From assembly GCF_964204645.1 (NCBI RefSeq), contig NC_134029.1, positions 6,652,001 through 6,716,000 on the forward strand: a DNA stretch of 64,000 nucleotides, in the 5' to 3' direction. The notes beneath the pieces were generated by a model, which was given only the letters and a program-made list of their open reading frames with translations, did not search any database and had not been told where the DNA came from. Below, in pieces: positions 1-11,904 of this stretch. The translations under genes were made by a program, and so were the position numbers. Origin of the DNA: Tubulanus polymorphus. Taxonomy: Eukaryota > Nemertea > Palaeonemertea > Tubulaniformes > Tubulanidae. The first letter of the stretch is position 1. Each line of letters opens with the position of its first letter.

Positions 1-194
1 AGCTACAACAGAGAACCATACAAACATATCCATCCGATACATAAAATTTCAATTTTATCAAAACATCTGTGACTGGATAACTAATTTCTCAATTTGGTTT
101 ACAGTGACAAAAATTGATTCAACTACGAATTGATGGGTATTAAGGCAGATGACATATATTGAGTATCCGGTACAACTGATTTACCGACACTTAC

Positions 195-3100
195 TTTAGC
201 CTGGTTGAAATAAACACTAAATTTAGCATCAATAGCTTGCTGAATGAGTTGAAGTCGATCTTTACATAAACGAACTGAAATAGGTCGAATTATACAAAGA
301 TTTAGAACTGTTCAATAAAGTCGATCTAAGTTAAAAGCGGGCTAGCTAAAATACCTTGTAATGGAAGTATTTTCAGTCCACAATCGTCGAGAACTGCTAG
401 AGCCGAGATCAAATCTAATTCTTCTATTATTTCGGGGTGACAATCGTGAATCAATGTTAAACACGATCTGCAAATTGAATAATTGAAAAATGTAGTCACG
501 TTTTGAAACTGATTGAAATTTATTCATGTTGTTTATTCTTGGAGATAATATATGAATGGAGGTAATTCGAGAGTGAGCACCATTCATAGCCAGTACCTCG
601 CAAGTTCCATGCATGGATCAACAAGATTTGTTGATGAATTGAAGTATTCTCTTGCAGCACTGATGACAAGCTGCACGGCTTTAGTGTAGCTAACTTTGTG
701 TTGTACCATAACGCTGGGTAGGATGCCCGTGTCCGTACTGTCACGAGTTCGTTCTAGCGTTTCTCCAGCTAGTGTAATACATTCACGCCATCCCGAACAC
801 AACAGACTCTCGGTAAATATCTGCAAAGGCATTGAAATAAGTATGAGAGTGGTTAATATCAAAGTGTTTCCCCAGGTAATCCCGATGGAAAAAAATGAGG
901 CATTTAGACATTCTCAGTTTACTAACGAAGGCCATACCTCATGACAAAACTTAGGCTGCATACATTTGAAGACATTCGTGCATAATTCTAACATATCGAG
1001 TTGAATTTTCTTCCACTCCATCTCTGTCGGAGGTGGGGTCCTAAAATGGAATAAGCGGTAACTGGAATCAGAAAATCATTTTAGTCTTTTGGCAACACTA
1101 CGGATACTCGTTTCTGGTAATGCAAGATCTGATTTCAATAAATCGGTCAGTGTTGGTTGCTATAAGGAATACCTTCTTCCAGCAGATCGAGATAACCGTG
1201 TCATCAAATTCTTAGTTTCTTCAAAATCACTCTGTAACATTAAAGTAAGAGTACAACTATGTTTATACGGTATACTAAATCAGTGTACTAAGCCTATGTA
1301 CATTGGTGTATGCTTTTACCTGAGTGTCTTTGATGTATTTCAATGTTTTTGGCAATTTGTTTTTTTCGAGGATATCGGCAGCTTTCAGATGCTGCTCCAA
1401 CTCATCTATTTGCTGGTGTAGCCGTAAAACCTCAGGCTTCGATTTCCTTTCATAAAGAAATTACTTTACTATGAATATAAGTCAGTTTTGCACTTAAAAA
1501 ATCTTGCAGATTGAACTTACTCGTATCCTTTATGAGGTAAACAGTGGAGAATTTTGAATGCTATGTTCAGCTGGTCGTCGCGTTCACACACGTACAAACA
1601 TTCCAGCGCTAACACCATGAATTCACAATCATCAGCGATCACTCTGTTTTTCATCTGTAACACGATTGAAATGATGGTAATTTTATAAATTTTGAAAGAA
1701 TATTTCATTATGAAGCATGTACAAAATAATAGATGTTAAATCAATCAAACATTAAATCAGGTTGGACTCAATTCGATGTACAGTCATAGGTTAAATTCTG
1801 GAACCAGTTGTTCAAAGGATATTAACCAATGGACGTAGTGACAATTAAAGGTTCATTGGATACTATCTATCTGCCGATTATCTTCAAACAACTTTTGAGC
1901 AACTGGCCCTTGGCGATTCTATGACCTTATAGCCAAAATTGTCTGGAAAGTATCTCTGGATCAACTCTGCAATTAGCTTAATTCAAGAAGTGAGGATCTC
2001 AATCTCAGTGGATAGCATACTTACGCCGACTTTCGAATTCTCGAATATCTTCACGACCTGAACAAGATCGGTTTTAGCCATGTTAATGACAAACTCTCGT
2101 AGTATATCTCGGCTGCTTCCGGCAGTGTTTGTCTCACATCGTGACAAAAATGGCACCAGCCACCTCCAAACATTCTTCTCAAACATCTTTTCATTCGACT
2201 AGAATTAAGTACTACATAATTAGTAGTCGGAGCAGTGGGAAAATAATGAACACAAGGTTCCTACAATTCCTGGTATCCAGAATTCAAGGACTTTTTAAGG
2301 AGTAATTTTCAAAATTCAAGGAGGTTTTCGCGGTCATATAGGCTATAAGGAAAAAAAGTCGAAAATTCAAAAACAAAATTCCCGTTTTTCTCAAATTTTG
2401 ATCAGTTGTTGTGTGTGCCGTTTTGGTTTTACCAGTACATGTCTAAATCTCAAAGTGAAACAACTTTCGTTCACAAGTCACACAGTGAAGAATAATAGAA
2501 TACACTGTCTTCTGAAAAGGACCTTTTGAAAATTTTTAATAGGACTTTCCCAGAATTTAAGGAGTTTCAAGGAGTTTATGGATATTTCTCAAAATTAAAG
2601 GATTTTCAAGGACCTTGAAAAATATTTTCAAAAATCAAGGAGTTTTCAAGGATTCAAGGAGTTGTAGGGACCCTAGAACAGAATGGAAATCAAAACTTTG
2701 GTCTCATGGAAGCCTGAGTTCGACTGAAGCCTTCAAACAGCGGCTCCAGTCTACCTAAGTGCAGTTAAGCCTCTATCACCCGCTAACGAAAAAGCCAGAA
2801 TTGGTTGCTGTTGGCGTTACTCATCAAGATCAAGATCAAGCCCGAGAACCAATAATGCTGATGACAGCCAGTATTTTCAATCTCCTGTCTTACCAGAGAC
2901 ATCAACAGTTGTAGCTTATCTAATTCTGACATAGAGCGTATATCATCGAACTTAACGTCCTCACTAACGTAACCTTCAAACACTAACGTTTCCATAGTCA
3001 GTAAATCATTGTAGACTGACTCCAAGCCCTAAAACAATGAGAAATATTCAATTATCTAACAATTTAAGTAGAGGTGGAATAAATTCACGTCTTAGAGAAT

Positions 3101-6100
3101 TGGGTCTGGAACAAATCAGCTGTATGAATTAGGTTTAGTTGACCTAAATGAAAGTTAAGGCATCATTGAAGAAATTTAATTCTTAAATGTGTAATGTGAC
3201 TGACTTGAATATTCAGAATAGCTGACCTGTACACCACGCTCCATAGCGAGTTTCATTAAATCAATACTGTGTTCGACTTGTCGCGATAGTCGTTCAATTT
3301 CACAAGCTCGATATGAATACCATTCGGTCAAATCAGATTTACGCAAATTCACGCCCCTGAAATACCAATGAATCAGTGGTTTTGTCTGAAAAGCTGAATT
3401 CAAGAAGAAACTACTCAATTTGATGAACGTAGATGTTTTTTACTTACTTGTATTGAAGCAGTTCGGGATTTTTTTCGTAAATGAAAGCTCCCAGATCAGC
3501 AGGGTTTGGATCTATAGCCGACCTTAAAAAATTGATATGAAGCGTAAAGATTATCTGAAAGTATTTGAAGATGCTGGTATCACAGTGCCAAGCAAAGCGG
3601 TAGGCAACCTTAGCTTACTTGCACGGGTCGATTTCGCACCAATCTTTTTCTCTCCATTTCTCCGTCTGCCATGGTTCGACATCGGGGTCATCGATTCTCA
3701 TACCGGCCTCGGGGAGAAGCGATCGATACTCATCGGGCGCCGACGTTTCTGGGAAATTCGACAGGATACCGAACCGGTGTGGCAACACATCCTCGCCATG
3801 ATACGTAAATATACAATCAACCGCTTTCCAATCACCGTTCTAAATAAGATTTACAGAATAGGGTGAATTTCAATAAATGATTTTAGAACGCATGGGGCAT
3901 AAAGCGAAAGTGCGAAAAAAGATCAGCAGTGTTTAAATGCAAAACTTGTTTCAATGGTATTTCTGATGGGGTTAACACTGTTTTCCACCACATCCCGATT
4001 TATCAGTAAAATCATGTATAAATCTATATTAACTTGAATAAAGACTTCTTGGCAATACAAAAAGTAAAATAGATTACAAAATTTTGCTTTCAAATTAAGT
4101 TTGATATAGGCATTGATAGTCCTATTCATTTTCATCTAATATTACAATGTACACCTGAAAAAACTCCGGATAAAAAGCCCAGCTTTTTAAAACAAAATGC
4201 TCGAATTATTGGCTGGTTACGGGGCTTATGAACAGTGGTAGTAATTTTACGAAGAACCTCGAACTGTAGAAAATACATTTTTTAATGGTAGAATTTACCT
4301 GAGCGTATTCTACGGCAGCTTCGACAATATTCTGAGAACGGAATTTCTTGAATAAAGTGTGATCGTAACGTTCATCGGCTATGTGAGTTCCACCCAGTAT
4401 CATCTGCAACCGAAATCATTGTGAGTAATACATCAAGAATAAAGATACTTCGATCGGTTAAGGAAATTATGTAATCATATTCATACCTCATAAGTTGACA
4501 AACGATCTAAATACTGTAGTAGTTTAGCTCTAGCGCGGCATAGTTCCCTCTGTTCAAGGGTGAGGCTGTAAACAACACAAACCATTAGTTCTTTTAGTAT
4601 TATTTATACAGTCTAATTACAACCAATGTTTTTTTGTAACATGGCAAACTAGCAAACCATACATAGTATCTCCTTGTCAATAGGTTTAAGTTCGGTACAT
4701 ACCAGGCAAAGTTTACTTGTTCCAAGAATTCTGTTCTTCGCATATCTTCGAGCTTCTTCAGGCGATTTCGATGGATTTCTTCATCTTCATCGTAATGTTC
4801 ATCCAAGTCCTCGTAATGATGTACGTCACACAGTATGAACCTACGTTCAAAGAGAAAAACTATTCATATTACAAGATATTCATTTTGTTTCAGAAAGTAA
4901 AGAGAGCCAATTGCCCTATGTCACAAACTTTTCATGCTAAGATCATTAACTAAACTTACTTTCCTGCATCTGTGCCTTTACCAATAGCTACTAAAGCTTC
5001 GGCATCAGTTCCTCTCAATCCATACTGTAGCAATTCTCTCATCGCGTCTAAACCCTCCGGAACGCGCTCCAGGCATTCGTGTAGCACCCACGCACGCTTA
5101 CTAATCTTACTCTGGTCGCAGAAACAAAAATAAAATTGTATGCCATATTGTCATGAGATCCACTGAAAGGATTATAGCCACGGAGTAATCTAGTATCTGA
5201 TATCATATGAAATTCACTTACAAGATAGTCTTGTATAGACGCTACAGATACTGGTGTTTCTTCCCTCCATTGTCTTTGATAAACTAAATCGCAGTCGAGT
5301 TTGTAGGCTTTCGCCAACATCAACGCTTCGCCATACTCTTTGTCATCAATCTGCAAGAAAAAACAGCTGGTCAATATCTTTGTAGTTGATAAGAAGCAAC
5401 CATTTTAACCGAAAGCTGGAAAATGTACCGGTACCTTTCTGGCATAGAGCTCTTCGGGAGTAGTCGACTTCAGACCGAACAATCTATAGGTGCGATTCAC
5501 AACTCTACAAAAATTAGGTATACATAATCCATAAGTTAATTCAAGAATCTTTCATGAGTAGGGTTATAATCTCTATTCGTTGATTGCAGACACCTTAGGA
5601 GTATTTTCACTTGAAATCAACAAGAGTTATGTATATGAAATTTGCAATTCAAATGTTCCATTTTACAATGTCTTAAAATTCTAAAACCTTGCACGTTTCC
5701 TCGGAGGGGTGAATCGTTCGCTGTCCGTCACGTAGTAGAGAACGCTTTTCATATAACCGGTAGTTTTCTGTACGATACCGGCATCTTCATCATCATCGCT
5801 GTCATCATCATCTTCATTCTCACCATCTGACGATACGAGTCGACGTTTCATACCAGAATATTTACATTCGCACTGAAAACCGGAACAACTTCGATGAATA
5901 TCTTTCATTCTGCTTATGTCTTTTTTACCTTTTATCTGAATTCGTTAAACTGTGGTACGCCTACAATCACACTCCATTAACCTGTTCAGTGCTGACTAAT
6001 CAATACCCAAAAGTACTGGAGATAATTTGAAAAATTCCACCCCATTGCATAGAATAATGGGCGCCTTAGTGCGTCTACACTGCGGTGCATCATAAAACAT

Positions 6101-9100
6101 GTAGTTACTTATCTTCAACAGTGTTTTCAATAGAGACCATGATATGATGTAATTGCAAAGTTTATCACCGATTAATACACTTCATTGCTGTCTAGATACA
6201 TTGAACAGGTTAAGTCTTCATCAGATAAGTCATCACTTTTTTTGAGTCACAATTTGTATTTCAAATTCCCTTCGCCAAATGTTAGTACCGGGTAGTCATT
6301 TTGACAAAATGTCACTTTTTCCAAAGTCCTATGAGTGACTAGTTATCCGAGGTCGACCGAAAAATTCTCAACAATATTTTCAGACCAATACATACCTCCA
6401 GTCCGATGAAACCGCCTTCGTGACTCGTTGAAACACGAGGCGAGGGTTCTATCCATTCGGGTGATGTTCCCAACAGATTTTTCATTGTGTTGATGGATGA
6501 TACGGTTAGCGCTCCATTACCTCGAGCCAGAATCACAGCCTAAAATACACCAGATAAATGTCAGTTATCTTACCAACTCGCAAACCATGAATTTCCGAAT
6601 CAAGGAGACTTTCAGGCACTCAAAAAGCGATGCAGTAAACTTTTTCATCGGCAGTGCAAAACAAACTACATGTACAAGTTGTATTTTATCCATGGTTTTC
6701 ATTTTCAAAGAAAATAAAATAAGAAATCATAAAATAATCTTATGGACAGTTGGATATCTGTTAGAAACATGTGATTTATTACCTCTTCCGACCACCAATT
6801 AGCATCGATTAAACTAGGAGACAGGTTCAAATCTGAAAAACGATGACAGTATTATTCTTCAATCATTCACCATCAGGAATATCAGAGGTTATCAAAGTCA
6901 TATTTTAAGGGACATTGTGTGACATATCTAACCTTTTATAGCTTTTCGTCGTTGCATATTTTCTACAATGTTTGGATTTTGTTCTTCGATACCGGGTTGA
7001 TCTTCTTGTTCCCAGATGTTTCGCAGTTTTAAAGAGGGTACGTCCCACAGAGCGAGTTTACCCGACTGATGTAAACTGACCAATGTCTTACCGCTAGGTG
7101 ATAAACATAACCGGTACAGTCCGTCCTGAAACAATCAATTACGTAGCATCATCTAAATTGATGTTTCCGTTGCTAGTTTGTTTAAGAAAAAGTTCCACAT
7201 CGAAGGCTATAATCTTATTAGGCCTATGCCATACGCCATATTGGGAATATGCTTGGAACTTATTTGGTTGCCTTTTCACTAGGTTTCAAAACATTTGGAT
7301 TACTCAAGTGTACTAAAGTAACTAATTCTAATAGATTGATAAATACATTAACGATGGATGAATTTCTTAAGCTGTCACTACTTAGATTTAAAAAATGAAA
7401 CTGGCATTCTTGACAAGTCTAACTTCAAATTCATAAATGTCATTGATTGGAGCTACAATCTCTGCTTAAAGCTATTTTCAATTTGTACTTAAAATTTGTA
7501 ACTTCTCTTACATGTTTTTTTGCTGACCATTTGTATGAAGTGACACTGCTGGAAATCCTAGATATAAAACTTTTAGTCCTCCGCTAGAAAAATATACAAA
7601 ACCCATTTTACAGGTATATTCTGGCATTTGTACATTAAATGGAAATGTTGACTTTATTCTAACTGACCCTGTTTCCATTGTCTTCATAGTCTGTCACTAA
7701 TTTCCAGTATGGCGGTATGTCCAGAGGACGCCAAGCGGTAATCCCATAATCCTTGGCAATGGGATTCACAACGTTATGCGTCTGTTCGGTGGTTCCTCCG
7801 ACAATAATTAGCTTGTGCATTGGGTGATAGATGGCATTACTGATACCATATGGGTACTGGCTACTTAATGAGAAGCTGTATGATTTTTTATATCCACTGT
7901 CGGCGCTGATCAGATAACTGGTCAGGTTGCCTTGGAAAGTAATAACTATCAATTCTTGAACCCTACAAAAAGACAAAAAACTAGCTTGATAGATACCGCC
8001 AAAAATTAATCTGGGGCCAATACAATGGGCTCAATTTCACAGTTAGAGGGGGCTTTATCAGACACCTTTCAAATGATACAGTGCTTGTAATCATATTTAT
8101 GAATACAGCCTTTAGGCCTGCACCATGTCCATTACCTTATACATAAAATGCAAATATCAATAATAATGTAAATCAATAATTTTGTAACATTTATATCATA
8201 TGAGAATAAACTTCTCTAAACTTCTCATATGCTAGAAAATTATTTTCATATATGTAGTAAAGTAAGAACAACATTTAAAAGTGTAATGGTCTATATAAGT
8301 GTTATAGTTGAATTCAATCTTACCAATCACTGGATTCTTCCGGTTTGAATGCAGTGAAAAATAAACCAGCTAATGCTCTGCTCAGGTCGATCGGCATATT
8401 CGGGTTATAAGAAGTTATCTGCAAAAGATCAATTACCGGTAATAATAAATTAATAGAACTATCGCTTCGACGTTTTAAATAGAAGCTCGACGAATAGAGA
8501 ATTTTTGTGTTTACGCTGAATATGTTGCATATTTTTGTGCCGACCAAATCGAACACTTCAATGTTGCCCGAACTGTCTGAACAAGCGAACATCGTATTAT
8601 CGGGACTCCACGCCATCGTACGCCATTGCGGATAGTTATCACGCGCGATCGTACAGCGGCCGATCACCGATCCGAAATCATCTCGCTGGGATCTGATCTC
8701 GATGAACTGATCTTGTAAAATGGCGATATCCTTTCCATCGCTGTAATAAAATCATAGAATTACATTCAAAATGCATTCAATCCAGATCTGTTAAAGCCCT
8801 CCAAACATCAATGTATAAGCCTGCTTGTAGTCATTTTAAATATGGCGTCAACATACTTATAGGAGGAAGAGGGTTACCAAAAGGTTTATTTTGAATAAGA
8901 TAATGCCTATTTCACCAATATAATTACAGATTAAAATGAGGTTGATGTAATCCACATGTTTTTTTTGGGTGTCTACCAGAATTTTGAGCAATATCACGAA
9001 CAGCAATCTTGTCAAAGATGGATAGTTTTACGATTTAAACAAAATCACATCTTTTGGTCGAATTATTTTCCTGGAGGGTTGAACGAAAAATATACCACAA

Positions 9101-9918
9101 AGGAAATGGCGTTCATACTTTGAGACAGCTAGTTGCCATTGAAGTTGACTGTTTATTAATTTCACAAGGCTCTCGGGTAGCGCGCACGGGCTGTAACTTT
9201 CTAGAGGGTAGCCCACGGTGCGTAATACAGAACCAACAGCGACTGAAAAGAGAGAATAAAACAATGTTAGCAACCAGCAGTATCCATTGGAAACTGAACA
9301 CTGTCACAAGAAGTAACTTTTGTTATCTTACTTTAAAGTAAGATAAGGTAAGTTAACATTTGACAAAACCTACATTGTGTGGATGATAAGCCTCTTCCAT
9401 ACAACGACACTTGCTTATACTTCTCCTTTGAAGATTTGCTCTGAAAAAGCGTGCAAACAACAATTATTGGAAGAAGTTTAAGCTTATTCAACAAAACACA
9501 GTTTATTTAAAGAATTTAGGATTTGGCATTTTTTGTCATCACCGACATCACCAGTCAAAAATCCCAAATCAGCAAATCACGTAGGAAAAAAGTAAATCAC
9601 TAAGTATACCTTCAAAGTTAACAGGTTAAGGGTAGAATCGGGGCCAAAAGAAATTAACCTTAACCCGTCCCCTTGTCGGCGAAAGGTCTACACCCAGACC
9701 AATTTCTGAATCTGAGCGCAGTCAGTCATGTCAGTCGTCACCGTCAAAAATTGCAAACCCGTCAGAAATACAGCTCACTCACGCATGGAACAGATGACTC
9801 CCCTGATACTTACGACATTTTCTGTATCCTGAGGCCATTCATCAAACAGTAAAACGTCGTATAAGATGTTTTCTTCGGTGTTTTTTGAGCGGCTGCTGCC
9901 GCTTTCGCTAAGTTCCAT
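195..9918 (-). CDS. NBAS: NBAS, N-terminal half (partial, 28 exons seen)
   Basis: NBAS is a subunit of the NRZ (NBAS-RINT1-ZW10) tether for Golgi-to-ER vesicles and also affects nonsense-mediated decay (family knowledge). Exons, in transcript order: 9918-9814, 9440-9374, 9242-9119, 8740-8515, 8418-8324, 7962-7668, 7125-6933, 6832-6783, 6539-6396, 5872-5688, 5504-5435, 5350-5222, 5111-4960, 4840-4703, 4565-4487, 4403-4299, 3839-3619, 3522-3448, 3356-3227, 3028-2894, 2198-2025, 1654-1521, 1446-1320, 1231-1173, 1040-938, 820-597, 467-355, 274-195. All have AG/GT borders and matching phases, about 1244 codons in total. The first part is the WD40-like propeller (PQWRTMAWSPDNTMFACSDS; SGKLALWDVPSLK; EWIEPSPRVSTSHEGGF), the second the Sec39 domain (DLVYQRQWREE; AWVLHECLERVPEG). 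An acidic linker, DDDDSDDDED, lies in the 5872-5688 exon. The start is the first ATG, before ENILYDVLLFDEWPQ. A short exon expected between 7668 and 7125 was not resolved. The gene continues past position 1. Confidence 0.93.
2255..2674. mobile_element. hAT-type MITE in an NBAS intron
   Basis: A 420-bp non-coding block begins AGGTTCCTACAATTCCTGG and ends with the reverse complement of AGGGTCCCTACAACTCCTTG. Inside each end the motif TTCAAGGA(G) recurs, so the ends fold back on each other. The flanks TGAACACA and AGAACAGA agree at 6 of 8 bases, compatible with an old 8-bp hAT target duplication. It lies between the NBAS exons 3028-2894 and 2198-2025. Confidence 0.65.
5981..6209. mobile_element. 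piggyBac-like MITE with TTAA target duplication
   Basis: A 229-bp element is flanked on both sides by TTAA (5977-5980 and 6210-6213). Its ends are CCTGTTCAGTG on the left and, as reverse complement, CCTGTTCAATG on the right. TTAA duplication with CC-starting inverted ends is the piggyBac hallmark. It has no ORF and sits in the NBAS intron between exons 6539-6396 and 5872-5688. Confidence 0.6.
8825..8863 (+). pseudogene. 39-bp fragment of the GPCR coding sequence inside an NBAS intron
   Basis: These 39 bases match 12822-12860 in the same orientation with one mismatch (T for G). In the receptor gene that segment codes, on the minus strand, for residues 105-116 (YKYVDAIFQMTT). Similarity stops abruptly on both sides. 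It lies between NBAS exons 9242-9119 and 8740-8515. It could be a filler insertion copied from the receptor locus or the last remnant of another receptor copy. Confidence 0.55.
9322..9345. repeat. 24-bp perfect palindrome
   Basis: TTATCTTACTTT is followed directly by its reverse complement AAAGTAAGATAA, in an NBAS intron. No other function is visible. Confidence 0.7.
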
Positions 9919-10473
9919 GTTGGCAATCAACCGTCAGATGCTGCCATCTAGCGCCAATCGCTTTCAATTAAATGTAACTATATTCAGTTCAATTCAAGTT
10001 ATCTTTATTGTTTGTATGCGGGATATCGCCGCCGGTTGATTCGTACGCGGATCTGTCGTTCTAAGGATATTTATACATGTGGTTAGTATCACTTACTGTT
10101 TTAATGACCGGCCTAATGCTATGGTTGATTCGGTATCGCTGCGAGGTAGCCGTAAATAGGCGTAGTAAAGAGACAGGTTGTTTAATTACAAAATTCAAAT
10201 TTAACTTTATTGATCCTTTTTTCATTTGTAACAAATAGACACATATAAACGGTTTACGAAACATAGATCGATGATGAGATAGATGGGAAGACAATCTTTT
10301 TTACATGAAGTTGATAACTTCGTTAAGAACCAATAGAATTTTGGTTAGTCTAAAACTTCCAATTCAATGCCAACTCATGAATATAGGCAGAGGCATTAAC
10401 AAAAACCTTCTGATGAAATAACTAACTATTAAAATTTATTTTAATCGATGATGTTCTTCCATGTTCATTGCAG
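9919..10473. promoter_or_regulatory. Divergent NBAS/CCDC25 promoter interval
   Basis: About 555 bp separate the NBAS start codon (minus, 9918) from the splice acceptor TTCATTGCAG at 10464-10473 that opens the CCDC25 coding exon (plus). No TATA box is obvious. Head-to-head spacing suggests a shared promoter near 9919-10080, with a non-coding first exon of CCDC25 inside the interval. A retroelement-like tail lies at 10190-10216. Confidence 0.4.
10190..10216 (-). repeat. Retroelement 3'-tail-like motif
   Basis: On the minus strand this reads GGATCAATAAAGTTAAATTT followed by GAATTTT. Closely similar tails occur at 28810-28840 (minus) and 29524-29550 (plus). Shared short AATAAAGTT tails suggest 3' ends of one non-LTR or SINE family. 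No body of the element was recognised. Confidence 0.35.
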
Positions 10474-10528
10474 ATTCAAGTCACTACACCAATCCGGTAA
10501 AGACACCACCAGAAGTCCATTTGTGAAG

Positions 10529-11155
10529 ATGGTTTTCTATTACACTTGTAAAGCTGAAGACATAGTTTACACAATATATATGGGAAGAGACAAAGTTGAA
10601 AACGAAGATTTGATCAAATGGGGATTCGAAGAGGATGTTTGGTTTCACGTCGACAAGCTCTCATCAGCTCATGTTTATTTGCGATTGCATCAGGATGAGA
10701 CATTGGATGACGTTCCTACTTCTGTGATAGCAGATTGTGCGCAATTAGTGAAGGCGAACAGTATTCAAGGGAATAAGCTGAATAACATTAGCGTCGTGTA
10801 TACAATGTGGAGGAATCTTAAGAAAACCAACGACATGGAAGTTGGTCAAGTTGGATTTTACAACCAAAAAGAGGTTCGAAAAACCCATGTGGAGAAACGT
10901 ATCAATGAAATCGTAAACCGCTTAAATAAAACTAAAGTCGAAAAGAATCCCGACCTGCAACAAGAAAAAGAAAGTAGGGAACGCGAAGAACGTGAAAAGA
11001 AAAAAAGAGAGGATAGAGAACTTAGAAAATTAGAAAAAGAAGAAGAGAAGCGTAAACAAGAAATAGCTGATATGAAGAGTTATAAGACATTACATGTGGA
11101 AGAAAATATGACATCTAACTATAATGATGGAAATGAATCAGATGATTTTATGTGA
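10529..11155 (+). CDS. CCDC25: CCDC25 (NFACT-R domain plus coiled coil), uninterrupted coding sequence
   Basis: The 208-residue product equals the length I recall for vertebrate CCDC25. Residues 1-110 form the NFACT-R (DUF814) RNA-binding domain, with [35 protein letters not shown] and [13 protein letters not shown]. Residues about 125-185 form a long charged coiled coil rich in Glu, Lys and Arg, and the tail ends acidic in SDDFM. The family is the yeast Jlp2 relative and in mammals is reported as a membrane sensor of extracellular DNA. The start chosen (MVFYY) is the family N-terminus; the frame is open further upstream, but the acceptor TTCATTGCAG at 10473 implies that part is intron and 5' UTR. 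The coding region has no intron, which is odd for an animal CCDC25, so a retrocopy that captured a promoter, or intron loss, should be considered. Confidence 0.93.
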   Translation: MVFYYTCKAEDIVYTIYMGRDKVENEDLIKWGFEEDVWFHVDKLSSAHVYLRLHQDETLDDVPTSVIADCAQLVKANSIQGNKLNNISVVYTMWRNLKKTNDMEVGQVGFYNQKEVRKTHVEKRINEIVNRLNKTKVEKNPDLQQEKESREREEREKKKREDRELRKLEKEEEKRKQEIADMKSYKTLHVEENMTSNYNDGNESDDFM

Positions 11156-11900
11156 GCTTCAATAGTAGAATATATCACATTTTCGTGACTTAAAGTCTTT
11201 GGGTAGTTAGTTATTTTTCATTGATTCCATTCCATTAAGGCAGTGGACTTAAACAAGATTAATGCTGTCCTTATTCATCATATACTGGATTATTTATGAA
11301 GTAAGGCTAAAGAAATGATGCCTTGTTTCTCTTAATCTGCCAGGTCATTTGGGAAATTGCCATAACATTTTTAATCCATTCGTTTCTATAACTGTTGGGT
11401 TTGTTACAGTAAGATTTTAAGAATGTTATGTACAGGGTAGATAGGCGTCCGGCTAGGTCACCTTTTAAGCTCGGCAAAAATGAGAAACGAGTATCAATTT
11501 CAATGTGTATTAGTAATGAAGCTAGGATAGTTCACCATAATGTGTCTTGTAAATTTTCTTGTCTACCGAAAAAGAACCTATACATGTATTACCAGTTGAA
11601 TGATTTAATACATCGGTAAAGTGTTAACTCTTCTATGTGCTGGACGGAATTATCATGCCGGGTGACTCTCGGATGTCTAATTTCCCAGCCAGAAAAATCC
11701 ATTGCACTGTAACGACGATGAAACTAAACTAACTGTAGTGAATTGATATATTTTATTTTGAAACTAAACCACATAAGTTCCTTGAGAATCGTTGCACTGG
11801 AGTTAATTTTAGGCTTGCATATGAATGAAGTGATTGTGATTAAACGGGTAAAGAATTGGAAACATGTTTTACGTATCGCATATTTCGTATTTTCACGATT
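11156..11900. other. CCDC25 3' flank, no gene seen
   Basis: Non-coding AT-rich sequence after the CCDC25 stop. It probably holds the 3' UTR, but no clear AATAAA signal follows closely. Open frames here are short and lack splice support. Confidence 0.4.
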
Positions 11901-11904
11901 CATC

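Noticed and set aside
10448-10528. In-frame upstream extension of CCDC25 by 27 codons
   Set aside because: A splice acceptor (CATTGCAG, 10473) lies inside it, and the family N-terminus begins at MVFYY (10529).
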